Part shown: positions 1 to 10,808 of the stretch, one piece after another
How positions within the stretch are numbered: the first letter of the stretch is position 1
Layout of the letters: every line of letters begins with the position of its first letter
NCBI GenBank assembly: GCA_038087015.1
Contig: JASBNA010000009.1
Span: 682,001 to 746,000, forward strand
Length of the DNA stretch: 64,000 nucleotides
DNA from: Cerrena zonata
Taxonomy: Eukaryota > Basidiomycota > Agaricomycetes > Polyporales > Cerrenaceae
Reading direction: 5' to 3'
Notes under the pieces: generated by a model
Databases searched by the model: none
What the model was told of the DNA's origin: nothing
What the model saw: only the letters and a program-made list of their open reading frames with translations
Position numbers and translations under genes: made by a program

Positions 1-705
1 CATTTGGGAGTGTTACAAGATGTCCTGAGCCTACGTTTACAGTTGGGAGTGATGTGAGAAAGGTTGTTGCCGACGGGTTCCCTGTGCGACAAGCACTGGC
101 ATCCGACATTCATCCTGGTATTGCTTTTGATTCATTGGCAGCGAACTGTGGTGCTCACCGTTACCCATCCAGAATTCTGGGACCTGGGGTACAAACTCTT
201 CAGAGATAGTAAAGATATCTTTCCAGTGACGTTCATACCTGGCGATATCCTCGACAACCAATTTCTGACCCATGGATCAAGTAAAGCAGAAGTCACAACC
301 GTGACTGACTCGCCATCCCTCTCGAGTTTGACCAATCTCACACCGCTGTCTGGACGTCTTTCCGTGATCCATACGTCGCTATTCTTTCATTTGTTCGATG
401 AGGAACAGCAGGCTGAGGTTGCCCGGAAGCTAGGATCGTTGTTGTCAGCAGAGCCGGGCTCGATTATATTTGGAGCGCATGGCGGTTCAGCTGAAAAAGG
501 GTTTCGTCCAGCGATGGTTAGTAGCAGAAGTATGTTTTACCATAGTCCCGAGTCTTGGGTTAATTTATGGGAGAAGGAGGTTTTCGAGGAAGGGCAGGTT
601 CGGGCTTGGGCGATATTGAGAGAAGTAGAAACGCCAGAGCTAGTGGATGGTGCACTGGCAGATCGAAAGTGGCATCTCTTGGTTTGGTCCGTCACTAGGC
701 TTTAG
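1..705 (+). CDS. SAM-dependent methyltransferase, 5' end outside the window
   Basis: C-terminal part of a class I methyltransferase of a type common in Agaricomycetes. Two exons are visible. The first (about 43-117) reads GSDVRKVVADGFPVRQALAS, the glycine-rich SAM site followed by an acidic strand end. A 55-nt intron (118-172, GT-AG) follows. The last exon (173-705) starts EFWDLGYKLF, contains IHTSLFFHLFDEEQQ and ends WSVTRL before TAG. Another intron ends near 42, so the upstream exons lie outside the window. An open frame that runs unspliced from base 64 reads straight through the intron and should not be used. The family acts on small molecules, often secondary metabolites, but no substrate can be inferred. 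Class assignment is firm. Confidence 0.82.
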
Positions 706-1472
706 AATTGCATTGTTGTTAGAATATGAGGAATCAGCATAAAGATTAACGATGAAATATTAACACACTGCAGCACACAAGACATTAGTACGCTACACAG
801 TGTCTGACGGACAGACTCTTTGAGTGCCAGTGGTTTCAATATTGGCAGTAACTTTACGGTCTTTACCGGCTGGTTAGGCGCCCATATACTGATTATGTAA
901 CCTATAAATACGGATTTCCTATGAGCCTAGCTCTTGTTCCGATCCATGTACATGTCTTGTCCACGATGAAGATGATGATCATGAAATGCAAATGCATCTT
1001 GTTCTTACATCAAGTAATATCCCCATACTTCTCGTTTACAGCGCCTTAATCGTCTTTGAACTATACGTCATTACACACTAAAATCTATATGTGAGTGGTT
1101 TGAACTTAAAATCCGGGTGGTTGTTACGCGAGAAGATTGTGGTCCATTCTGAACTCTATGTTCCAACTTCAATCTGTCAAAGGGTGACATTTCGAAGATT
1201 GTGTAACACAAGTTGTGTTAGCTTATTCGTTCATCTGCAAAATTATGATCACGCACATCCACGGTCCTATTCATACGTTATCGTGTTGGTCTTGCTCAGC
1301 TGTGGAAATGTGAAATATCACTAGCAGTGGCAGATGGTTTTCCAAGTAGGTACACGGTCTAGAAGTTGACACACCGTATGAGAACGGTGATTTGACCGCA
1401 TCTTTGTCGCCTCATCAAGTGGGGAATACTTATATATCCTCGTATCCTGTGCGTATAGATCTCCAGCTCAGT
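706..1472. other. Intergenic region, no gene seen
   Basis: Spacer between the methyltransferase stop and the DUF6534 gene. Only short frames without family resemblance occur (the longest is about 77 codons at 1091-1324). It presumably holds the 3' UTR of one gene and the promoter of the next. Confidence 0.5.
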
Positions 1473-2762
1473 ATGGACTCTGTGGAGGCCCCGCCTTCTC
1501 TCCCCTCTTTAACCTATTTTCTCACTCCTTTTATTCAGCTAATCGCATGTTCTGGGATGTGAGTTGGTCGCTACTCGTCTTTCTGCACGCCTCCCATGTT
1601 TATGCATTAGACTATACGGGACGTCTGTACTGCAGTCGTACCATTACATGCTAAACTGCGATGAGGATTCTGTGAGGACGAAGCTTTTCGTCGCTTTCCT
1701 GTTGTAAGAGATAGTTTCCGCAGTATATTATCGCATTCTTTGCTTGACTGAATTCTATGCAGTATACTAGAAACCATGTGCACGGCGTTCTCCTTCTATG
1801 GTCTCAACGCGTACACCGTCGGCGCTTTGCAAAATCCAATTACACTATTCGCCCTTGACTGGTAAGTCTATTGACAATCGAAATTTTACAACGCTAATTA
1901 TCTCTGTAGGACTGTCTGTGTGGGTACATCGCTACTATTGGTGACAATTAATCATCCTAACTATTTGTTTTAAGGCGACTCCCATTCTCGTGGTACGTCA
2001 TACGGACTTGTGATAGCGGAGCCTCATTTCACCATATTACTACCCGCAGAACGTGATACAGATTCTGGTGTCGGGGTTAGTTCTCTTTAGATGACAGATA
2101 TTACACGCTGAACTTTTGGACGTTTTCGATACAGGACAAGAAGCGTGATTACGTGGTTACTTATTCTGACAGTGAACACCGGATTAGTACTCAGGTGTGT
2201 ATCTGTTTGTACAACATGTATATTCAATTACGACAATTCTCAACGTTATGGCAGTGCTGTCGGGATATGCACTTTGATTGCGGTGAGAAAAGAGAATACC
2301 CCATCTAGCTGCATGCCTAACTCCCATTCACTTTAGTATCTGAAGATGACCGATAGCCTTGCATATGCGGGGTTACTTATACTAAGCGGAAAACGTAAGA
2401 CTCATACTTATCAAAACTCAATTCATGATTTTTCTCATATTTGGACTAGTATACGCTAATTCCTTCCTTGCAATGTGAGCATGCACCAACAAACCATTTT
2501 ACGGTAATTTATGCATCAGTTTCAGGCTCAACGGACGACATGCTCTTCGCACGAGGTTTCGAGAACCAGTGACACTAAATACTAGTGTATTGGGACTATC
2601 CTCACTCTCACCAAGCACTGGAGCCGTTATTCAGGTTGGTTTAAAAAGGTGCTATAATACAAACCCTAATGCTGATCATACTTCTATATGAAGCCGGTTC
2701 AGATCGAATTCTCTCAGGAAACCTATGATAGTACTTTAGACATCGGAACCATTGTGGTATGA
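1473..2762 (+). pseudogene. DUF6534 membrane protein lacking its middle helices
   Basis: About nine short exons can be joined. Exon 1 (from ATG 1473) runs into LYGTSVLQSYHYMLN and then ILETMCTAFSFYGL, the family's first helices. Later exons give VITWLLILTVNTGLV, then LYANSFLAM-LNGR, the conserved end of helix 7, and finish DIGTIVV with TGA at 2760-2762. All these joins use GT-AG introns in phase. Between about 1,890 and 2,135 the family normally encodes some 80-95 residues (helices 3-5, including a YxRRIW-like turn). Here only TVCATPILV and unrecognisable sequence are found. Either a deletion removed the centre, or small exons were missed. DUF6534 proteins are basidiomycete seven-helix membrane proteins of unknown function. 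Two fuller relatives lie at 55.4-57.4 kb and 62.8 kb. Confidence 0.62.
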
Positions 2763-3114
2763 GCTTTCATCATCATCTCGCATCATCAACGAGTACTCAT
2801 CGGAGTCCCTCTCAGAACCTCAGCAAGCAAAACGAGGCTAACGAGATGAGCGTTTGACACCTCCACACCGTATGCGTTACTCGTTCGAAATGGTTATAGG
2901 TGATTGCTACGTACCTTTCGTATCATCATCTTGTAGAAAGAGACTTAAGCAAAATATACTGTATCCTTTCATCGTGGCGTACGAATAAAATTCGACAAAT
3001 GTCTCTAGCCAGGCTCGCGTCGTTGGGCGCCAATAAGTATATAAATACATGTTTTCCATTCTTTGGTCGAGTGTTTCTCATCATGATCTACATGAAATTG
3101 AGGTAGTCCACTAG
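2763..3114. other. Convergent intergenic region, no gene seen
   Basis: Spacer of about 350 bp between the 3' ends of the DUF6534 gene and the kinase. One 68-codon frame (2900-3106) resembles nothing and is judged chance. Confidence 0.45.
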
Positions 3115-4322
3115 TCAATCGACGTCGCTGAATACATCGTCAAGAATATCAACTAGTTTAGGCATAGCAATTCGCGATGCAATCGGTACCAAACATCGTT
3201 GCACCAATTCCCACATGATATCGGACATCTCTACGCCACTCCTAGTGGGGGATTGAGGTCTCTTGGGCCACATACCACTCTGAATATGTCTGAGAACCTG
3301 AATATAGTCGTTAAGATCTGGGTAAGGGTTCTGAAGTGTGTAAAGCTGAATTTGGATCTCCGTTTAGTACGACTATGTGAATAACATCCAAAATGGCTCA
3401 CTTCGATACAAAAACATCCAAAAGAATAAACATCACATTCTTTCGTTGACCGCTCAACGACTCCGAGAAGGATCTCGGGTGATAGCCATTGAAACGATGA
3501 CTTGGAACTTGGAGTAATGAGTAAAGTGTTGGTCATCATTGCGATCCCGAAGTCACCGATTTGAGCACCCTGGTTCTCGTTAATGAATATATTGGCCTAA
3601 TCTTTTCAGTTTCGAGGCGGTAGTATGAAAGGAGAAATAACTCACACCGCGGATGTCGCCGTGAATAATGTACTCCTCGTGCAGGTACTTGACACCTGCT
3701 GCTACTTCTCGGATCTTGATATCACCGGCAGTCAGATGGGATAGTATATGGATGGTCTCCAGTGACTCACCCATTTAGGTATCAATGTGAAAAGTTCATT
3801 GCGGGATACAACATGCTTGGCCACCTCAATGATGTTTCCGTTACCCATCCAGGGAGTTACTAGTCTTGGTCTCACGAAACCCGAAGTTTCGACCTCGATA
3901 CCAAGGAATGGTAGGATGGATGGATGATTCAGTTGCTTCCAGATAATCGCGACGCGGTCAAGTTTCTATTACGAATATAGTTTCAGTTCCTAAACAATTG
4001 GAAGTGAGACAAATACCAGGCTTAAGATCTTGAGGTTATATGAGTCGACGCGAATTTGTTTGAGAGCAACAACTTTCCCTTGGAACTTGCCTCTGTATAC
4101 ATCAGAGTAGCTGCCTCGTTTCGTAGGCTCTGTTTTATGACAGGTGACGCCATGAAGATAAAGAGACCGGGGTGGTTGCTTCGGCTTCAGCGATTTTTGC
4201 AAGAGGTTTCTTTGAAGTACCTTTGAAACGTCAGGCTCGACATCCTTGAGAAGTTCATATATCCGATGTGCTGACAATAAGTCGTCGAGTAACCGGGTTT
4301 CTACGGCTTTCGCACAGTTCAT
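3115..4322 (-). CDS. HGD-type fungal protein kinase
   Basis: Complete kinase domain over five or so exons. The nucleotide-binding loop is RGSYSDVYRGKF and the ATP-lysine is in VVALKQI. The next exon reads DRVAIIWKQLNHPSILPFLG and TPWMGNG (hinge). Then come YLHEEYIIHGDIRG, ANIFINENQGAQIGDFGIAM (metal-binding DFG), WLSPEIL in place of APE, and DVYSFGCFCIEV. The last exon ends VFSDVD with TGA at 3115-3117. HRD is replaced by HGD with the catalytic Asp kept, which is usual in the tyrosine-kinase-like family expanded in basidiomycetes. No residue essential for catalysis is missing, so it is probably active; the substrate is unknown. The start is uncertain: ATG 4320-4322 is used, but a short upstream exon (reading LQELLTKRVDP) could precede it. 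Confidence 0.8.
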
Positions 4323-4838
4323 TGGTGGAAGAGTTCAGGTGTGGCGCAACTAGAGTGACAGGGTCTACTCGCTTTGTTAAGAGTTCCTGTAAAGATACTC
4401 GATCTTTGCGGTCACAAATGATACAAGGGCGGATATAATGTGCAGATATGAGGTATCGGAGGTGATGATAAATGAGGTCAGTGTTACGAGAATAGAGTGG
4501 CGCGTTCGAGTTGAAGTTATATAGAGCGACTCGTTGGACGGCGCCCAGCTATATTCCCTGCAACTCGATTTGGAAATCAAATTCTTCTGTGACATACGCA
4601 ATTTAGAAAGGGAGAACAACAACAATGGTGCGCGAGCACAAGGGCACTCAGTGAGCCACCCAAGGGTCCCGGGTATGTCCGTGTTCATCGCCATCACATA
4701 TTAGACAATTGTTGTAGTTGGCATTGCCCTGATCATGAAAGAATTGTTATACCTGTTCAAGCAATGAAGGGTGTGTCACATTGAAGGGTGTCAATTGTAT
4801 CAGACAGGTAGAGAAATACCCTGCAGATGAAGCAGATA
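4323..4838. other. Spacer with possible kinase 5' exon
   Basis: Lies between the kinase start and the 3' end of the release-factor gene, both on the minus strand. A 106-codon minus frame (4377-4697) has a hydrophobic tail but no family resemblance. A second minus frame near 4,300-4,390 reads LQELLTKRVDPVTLV and could be an upstream kinase exon. Otherwise nothing is supported. Confidence 0.35.
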
Positions 4839-5394
4839 TTAATCCTCGCCTTCATCTTCCTCACCTTCCGCCTCGCCTGCTTTCGCCTTGGCCTTCTTCT
4901 TAGCCTTCTTCTTTTTCCGTCTGTCCCTCTCTCGATCTTTAGCCTTCCGTAAGTCTTCCTTGGATAGACCGGGGTTGTACAACTTGTCAAGCTATATGTG
5001 GTGACGTTAGAAATCAATTGCATAATCTATAGGTCGTGACAACGTACTTTCCCAAGTAGTAATTTCCTCGCGCCTCTACGATTTAAATCCAGCGACCTCG
5101 TTTCCTGACATGAAACCCTTATCCCCGTTGGCTTATGAAGCAGCTGAACATTATTGTTCGTCTTGTTGATCGACTGTCCGCCCGGTCCGCTTCCTACAAA
5201 CACTCAACTCACAAATCAAGCCAGATCATCGAAAATACAAACCTCGAACAAATGATTCTTCCAAATCTGCTTCCTTCAATTCAGGCACCACACGCTGTTT
5301 ATGTGCTTTCTTGAGCTGGGAGTAATATCGTGGTATATTAGGATTAGCAGCAGATGTATCGGTATTGGACGCAGGAGGATATTCCGGATCCGAA
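4839..5394 (-). CDS. Mitochondrial class I release factor domain protein (GGQ)
   Basis: RF-1 domain protein of the small mitochondrial type (ICT1/MTRFR-like), which hydrolyses peptidyl-tRNA on stalled mitoribosomes. Exon A reads [14 protein letters not shown] and DLEESFVR. An intron follows, then [18 protein letters not shown] with the catalytic GGQ, and [19 protein letters not shown]. The last exon is a very basic tail ([17 protein letters not shown]) ending GEEDEGED with TAA at 4839-4841. The basic tail after the GGQ domain is what anchors this class to the ribosome. No ATG is found in frame at the 5' end: the first exon opens at a splice acceptor at 5394/5395. Its frame joins perfectly to the end of MZM1 just upstream, so the coding region may be a continuation of that gene (see findings). 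Confidence 0.83.
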
Positions 5395-5477
5395 CTATTT
5401 ATGAATCATGAACATGAGCACCTGAGTTGTATGTTGATGATTAATGGGGAGGTGGGTAACATCGAGAGGGTGGTGAC

Positions 5478-5969
5478 TTACGGTGACGGTTGCTGTTTAC
5501 GTCTCCGTGCACTACGAGCGGACTCTACGGGACGAGGGTTTTTGATAGACTCGTTGTCGCCTAGCTCAGTATCTTTCGTGATTCTAAGTTCTGTAAAGCA
5601 AGTCTGGGTCAGTTCGGTATAACAAAATTAGAAGTAATGACGCACGATATCTATCCTGCTCAGCAGACGGAGAATTGACCTTTCTTGCTTGAACAATATT
5701 CTTCCGTAACACGTCAGCAACTTCCCGTGCAAGTGTAACCTTTTGCTCAAACTGAGAAGGGTCCGTCGTCGAAGAGCTGGGAAGGATTTCATTCCGCATT
5801 TTTAGCCTGAAAGCTACCAATATATTTAGCTCAGCCCAAGCACACTCTTATGACGCATACCATTCTGTACAGTGGGATCTCCTGCAAACGTCGTGGACGC
5901 TGCCCTCAGGAGATCCCTGTACGCTGCTCTGGCCGACGCCCTCAACGACGCAGAGACCGGTGCAGACAT
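5478..5969 (-). CDS. MZM1: LYR-motif protein MZM1 (complex III assembly)
   Basis: Mitochondrial matrix LYR protein, the fungal LYRM7 counterpart. It stabilises the Rieske iron-sulfur protein before it enters the bc1 complex. Exon 1 (5969 to about 5861) starts MSAPVSASLRASARAAYRDL, with the tyrosine-arginine LYR-type motif, and runs to TFAGDPTVQN. Exon 2 begins AFRLKMRNEI and includes KVTLAREVADVLRKNIVQA. Exon 3 reads LRITKDTELGDNESIKNPRP and ends RRRKQQPSP with TAA at 5478-5480. The TELGDNESIK block is diagnostic for the family. Length (about 130 residues) is normal. A strong GTAAGT donor sits exactly at the stop codon, which raises the chance of a read-through splice into the downstream release-factor gene. 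Divergent from histone H1. Confidence 0.85.
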
Positions 5970-6705
5970 TGCGGTGCACCAATGGGTGGAATAGGATTTG
6001 AGCGGAAGAGTTGGTCTGTGCGCACGTCTCGAGGACGGGGAACTGTGGCGAGGAAAAGAAAGAGGCGCCCGGTAAGCTGGGCACGGTCACATGCACCGTG
6101 ATTCGATCGTTTACCAGATCTGCCGCGAGATCCGGCGTTTCGCGTGTCCAGAAAAGGAACTTGCTGTCATTCGCTCCCTTGCCCACATACACCGTTCTTT
6201 TCAATACGCTGAGAGCAACACATATCGCAAAATTCTGAAACCTAGAGCATCTGTCAGATAAAACCTCTAGCTACATACACATATAGTTACTTTAATAAAA
6301 CACTTCATATCGAGGTTGTAATACGTCGTACAAGACGTCATACGCCTCGACGACGTTGACGACGACCTGCAGCAAGATGCGGCGCATACAAACGCATTAA
6401 ACAGTCTTCCACCTTCCTCAACGCGCCATACAAACCCTCTAGAGTCATCTCTATATTGCGACAAAGACAGGACCTGAGATCCACTGGAAATAGCCTCACG
6501 TGACACGCGATTACAGTTTGTTGAATGGTCGACGCGCCTCGGAGTTTTAACGCATCTCTCTCCTGAACCACTACCATCCCCTTCCGCCCAACCCTCTTCC
6601 GAGCAACCGCGCTATCTGTCCCTCCCCTCTCCCTCTTCCCAATCCATCTACTCATCCATCCCCACCCAACTTCCTTTGTTGCGCTTTCCAATAAACAAAG
6701 CAAAC
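5970..6705. promoter_or_regulatory. Divergent promoter region between MZM1 and histone H1
   Basis: 736 bp separate the MZM1 and H1 start codons, so both promoters must lie here. The last 150 bp before H1 are pyrimidine-rich, as is usual before highly expressed fungal genes. A CACGTG E-box-like hexamer occurs near 6497. A minus frame (6204 to 5848) stays open across the region but overlaps MZM1 in the wrong frame and is treated as chance or 5' UTR. Confidence 0.5.
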
Positions 6706-8046
6706 ATGTCTGCAACTAAGAAAACCACCAAGTCTGCTCCCGCAAAGAAGTCTGCTGCTGCAGCAAAGGCTGCTCCTACCCATCCGAGCTGGATCGACAT
6801 GATCAAGGTGAAATGAAGCTTCTTATCTTAAAATACCCCAGATCCCCTCCGTTGCCATCCACGTTTAAGGCCCTCGTCGTCGTCGTCGGCTTGGAGGAGC
6901 GAACCACCCCAAAACGGGTAGGGCGCAGGGTGCGTGCGACTCCCGCGCGCCATCTTTGCTCGTCATGACTTGTCGACTTTGCTCTCTGCTTGGGAATGAC
7001 TGAGGGGACACTCTGGGGTGCCTTTGTGCTCTTATCTGGGTGTTTGCTAATATTTTCTCGGTGTGTATAGGAGTGCATCATCGCGCACAAGGACGAAGCC
7101 CGTGTGGGTGTCTCCCGTCAAATGATCAAGAAGTAAGTGGAAAAACAGATGCGAGGCTGTATGGCATCTGCTCATCAGTGTTCTAGGTTCGTCGAGGAAC
7201 AGTACCACCTTGAAATCGGCGCTGCTCAGGTCACCCAGCTCAGCCGAGCAATTAATACTGGTGCTGAGAAGGGCGTCTTCGTTCTTCCCAAGGGTACGTA
7301 TTTCTTTCCACTTGAGAAACAACCTATTTATTTCCTTCGACCATCTTATTGTAACATTGTAGGACCTTCTGGCAAGGTTAAACTCCCTCCTAAGACTGCT
7401 AAACCTGCAGATACCTCTGCCAAAGAGGTAGGTTCTGCGAAATACCTATTTTGGGTCGCATGACTCATGTGACATATAGAACAAGCCTGAATCAAAGCCT
7501 GCAAAGGCCAAGGCCTCTACTTCCAAGGCTGAGAAGGAGAAACCAAAGCCTGCTAAGAAGCCCGTCGCTGCCAAAGAGAAGAAGGAGAAGAAAGAAAAGA
7601 AAGAGAAAGTCGTAAAGGAGAAACCCGCCAAGGCCACTAAAGCCGCTGCCCCCAAGAAGGCCGCCGCCACTAAGGCGACTGCTACTAAAGCAAAGGCTGC
7701 TCCTGCGAAGAAGGCTGAGACGAAGAAAGCACCCGCTAAGAAGGCTGCTCCCCCTCCCAAGAAGACTACCTCGTCAAGCAGGCGGGACTCAGCTAAGAAG
7801 GTATGTGCACCTCGTGTTTCGGCGAGCGTCATTTTTAGACAGGGGACTCATGTTGTAACGTAGGCCGCCACTGGCACAACCACTGCAAGCAAGGCGAAGA
7901 CGGCTGCTAAGAAGGCTCCAGCGAAGAAGCCTGCTACTAAGTCGAGCACACGAGCCAGCAAGGTCCGTTCCTTCCGTTCTATTTTTTTCCATCGGAAGAG
8001 ATAGTTCTAATTTGAGACATAAATTCACCAGGCTAAGAAGGCATAG
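6706..8046 (+). CDS. Linker histone H1
   Basis: Binds linker DNA at the nucleosome and compacts chromatin. Seven exons: 6706-6807, 7071-7132, 7187-7293, 7363-7427, 7480-7800, 7864-7962 and 8032-8046. The N-terminal part (MSATKKTTKSAPAKKS) leads into the winged-helix globular domain, which starts HPSWIDMIKECI, continues ARVGVSRQMIKKFVEEQY and ends GVFVLPKGPSGKVKL. The C-terminal tail of about 150 residues is almost only Lys, Ala, Pro, Ser and Thr, with recurrent AKK units, ending AKKA and TAG. The first intron is long for this genome (263 nt). The last exon codes only four residues plus stop. Replication-independent, polyadenylated expression is likely because introns are present. Confidence 0.93.
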
Positions 8047-8733
8047 ACATTACATCCCCCGCCCTCTCTATCTATAGTTCCTGTCTCCTCTGTCTCTATT
8101 TCTCCTTTATTCTCGTTCTGTTTGTCTCGAGTCTAGTGTCTATTCCTCAGAAATTCGTGTGCTACTATTAGTCATATACCTTACGAACTCTTTCTCGGTA
8201 CTTGTCCCCACCTTTCTCCTCTTTGTTCTCTGACTAAGATTCGTATGTATGTCTTATGTATACGTATGCCTTTCTAACGTCCGTATGCCCCTTCCTATCC
8301 CCTAAATCCTCTTACTCCTTTTACCCCTCTCCTCCGCAACTCAGCTCCGGGGGAACACTTGGGATGTGGGCTATGGACGCACGATTAGAACTAACCTCAG
8401 GCTAAGCTTTGGTTATGAAGTATCAATGTGTATCTGGTAGTTAACTTATGGACAGAGGAATTCCGTCTCCTTGTGATGGTTTGTAAGTTTGTGTGATTGG
8501 GGTGTGTATATTTCTGTGGGCGTTACAGGTGAGACAGACGTGAGTGGGTGCAAGTCTTGTTCCCTCGACGTCTACATACATCCCTTTTGAGAACGCGTCG
8601 ACGCGATCGGCATCACGTGTAGGGCGCTCGATCATTCGGCTTCAGGCTGGGATTTTGAATGTTTGCTGGTCATTGCTTTATTAACTTAAGCCATCCATTA
8701 CTATTCTTCTCCCCAGCAGCCACCGTCCCCAGA
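8047..8733. other. H1 3' UTR and ATP12 promoter
   Basis: Pyrimidine-rich sequence follows the H1 stop, probably its 3' UTR. An ACGCGT hexamer (MCB-like) occurs at about 8592, some 140 bp before the ATP12 start. No gene is seen. Confidence 0.45.
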
Positions 8734-9991
8734 ATGGCTTCAATTGCTCGAACATATGCTCGAAGAATAACGTCCACTTCATGCCGCAGTTTACTTTCTC
8801 AGTCATGTTCTCCTCGTCATTCTCGGTTACTCGTAAACACACATCAACGGAGGACACAAGCAACCGTAGCTGAGACAGGCGAGGCAAAGACAGCAACAAA
8901 CCGTAAGAGACGTTCGGTATGTCGTCGTGCTCTTCCTGCTGACCAGTCCCTTCCTCCCTCTACCATCCCTTCATCACATGTATGGTGTACCGATTCCTAC
9001 TCTCATACAGGAGCCCAAGCTACCCTGAAACGATTCTGGAAATCCGTTGATCTCGCCCACCCTTCGGAGGATCCTTCGAAAGGATATGTCGTCAGACTGG
9101 ACAAACGATCTCTCAAGACACCAGCAGGGAACCCTTTGATCTTGCCTAAGGAGAAGAAACTCGCGGCTACCCTTGTTGTTTCTGAGTGGGAGAATCAGGA
9201 GCAAGCATTGAAGCAGCATTCGTTACCTATGGTATGTCTACAATACTGAAATAACTGGATGTGAAATTGATATGGTATATTCTTGGTAGACTTCGCTTGT
9301 GTCGAGAGCTATTGATGCATTCGGGGATGAGGCGACGAAGGCGGAGGTTAGGGAGAAGTTGTTGCAGTACTTTGGGACAGATACTATTTGGTGCGTTTCT
9401 CACTCAATACTACAAACTTTTATCGTACTAATTTTATTACTCCGTCATATAGCTTCTACGCTGACCAACCAAAGTCTCTCGTTGAACTGGAGCGTATACA
9501 CTGGGACCCACTCCATGCATGGGTCCAAAAGGAATACAATGTTACAATCAATAAAACCGATAGCGGCTTCTCCATCCCCAAACAAGATCCAAAGACTTAC
9601 GAAGTCTTCGACGAGACGATGAAATCGTTTAATCAGTGGGAAATGGCCGGTACGTATTCAAGCCTAGTACTCATTATCGTCCGTAGTGTTTGTTGCTAAT
9701 ACATTGCTATAGCACTGGAGCGTATCGTCTATTCGTCAAAAAGTTTCATCATCGGTCTCGCTCTGGTGAAGAAACAGATCAGCGCTGACCAAGCTGCGGA
9801 AGCTTCGCATGTCGAAGTTAATAGTCAGATCAAAGGTTGGGGAATGGTTGAAGATTGTAAGTGACACTGCTATTCCTAGTTCTTGAAATTTCTAATTCAT
9901 ATTTCCTTTACTTTTTCAAGCCCATGATGTCGATTACCATGACATTAGAAGGCAACTGGCCAGTGCTGCCGTTCTATTAGCCGATATCTAG
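8734..9991 (+). CDS. ATP12: Mitochondrial F1-ATPase assembly factor ATP12
   Basis: Chaperone that holds the F1 alpha subunit until it is built into ATP synthase in the matrix. Exon 1 codes an Arg/Ser-rich, acid-poor presequence (MASIARTYARRITSTSC). The next exon gives LKRFWKSVDL and GYVVRLDKRSLKTPAGNPL, the family's signature N-terminal domain. Further exons read SEWENQEQALKQHSLPM, LLQYFGTDT, YADQPKSLVELERIHWDPL and FIIGLALVKKQISADQAAE. The last exon ends AVLLADI with TAG at 9989-9991. Five introns, all GT-AG. An upstream ATG at 8659 is in frame but lacks presequence character, so 8734 is preferred. Confidence 0.92.
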
Positions 9992-10192
9992 TTCTGTCCC
10001 TCCCAACGGGGTGATATTCTTGTGTTGCTTACCCTACAGCCTCTTAATCCAAAACTACACTGCTCACAATACACGAACGCTTCTTCTGAGAGAAAATAAA
10101 TATTCCAGATTCCAATTCCAAATATTATATGACTATTGGTAAACTTCAATTTCTTTGACTTCATTTATCCACTAACCCGGGACATGGATAGT

Positions 10193-10808
10193 CTACCGCC
10201 GTTCTTTTCCCCAAACAGCCTCACTCCCTTGCTGCTTAGTATCCTGGTCACCAACAGCGGTTCCATAAGCCATCTTAGCAGCTCCTGCCGCCATCCCGCC
10301 GCACTCAAGGCAGCAGAGGCGGCTTGGTTCAAGGCGCCGTTGGCAGTCGCGCTGATACCTGTCGTGTTGGTGCTACGAGCGTTGGCCCAGCCGTCATCTA
10401 TGTCAATACAAATCACTCGTCAGAACTAATACAGAGGTAAACGAATGAGAAGTGTGTCTTACCTTTGTTAGAACTCTCGCTGAGAGGATCAATATTGGTC
10501 GACTCGATTATACCGGGGCGACCTTCGACAACACCTGCCGTTTGGGCAAAGTTCTTTCGAGCATCTTGATGACCCGTAAACCGGGAGGATGACACGCCTG
10601 CGCCCATAGAATCCGATGTTGGGTCCGTTACCTGATTTGTTTCACGCCGTTAGCTCTACAATTTAAGGTACTCGAACAGATCGGTACATACAAAGTTGTT
10701 CGCAAGAGGGTCGGAATGAGTCGAAGACTCGGTGGGGTTCGCAACCCCGGGATGTACGTCGACACCGCGTGCACCGATGAGGGTAGCGTCCTTATCGTTC
10801 AGAGACAT
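10193..10808 (-). CDS. Small uncharacterised protein with apparent frameshift
   Basis: Three exons. Exon 1 begins MSLNDKDATLIGARGVDVHP. Exon 2 includes SMGAGVSSSRFTGHQDARKN and VVEGRPGIIESTNIDPLSES. Exon 3 begins DDGWANARSTNTTGISATA and reaches ALNQAASAALSAAG. From there the frame gives an unconvincing WRQELLRWLME tail ending at 10165. Shifting one base at about 10291-10300 gives MAAGAAKMAYGTAVGDQDTK and QQGSEAVWGKERR ending at 10193, which fits the Ala/Gly/Lys-rich style of the rest far better. The protein is soluble, without signal peptide or membrane span. It resembles the loosely defined CsbD-like stress proteins of fungi, but that is only a resemblance. Confidence 0.55.

Noticed and set aside
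5848..6204. 118-residue minus-strand frame ahead of MZM1
   Set aside because: It overlaps the MZM1 start exon in the wrong frame and resembles nothing; more likely 5' UTR or promoter.
7446..7832. 128-residue minus-strand frame rich in Ala and Phe, membrane-like
   Set aside because: Antisense of the Lys/Ala-rich tail of histone H1, which naturally reads as Phe/Leu/Ala on the other strand.
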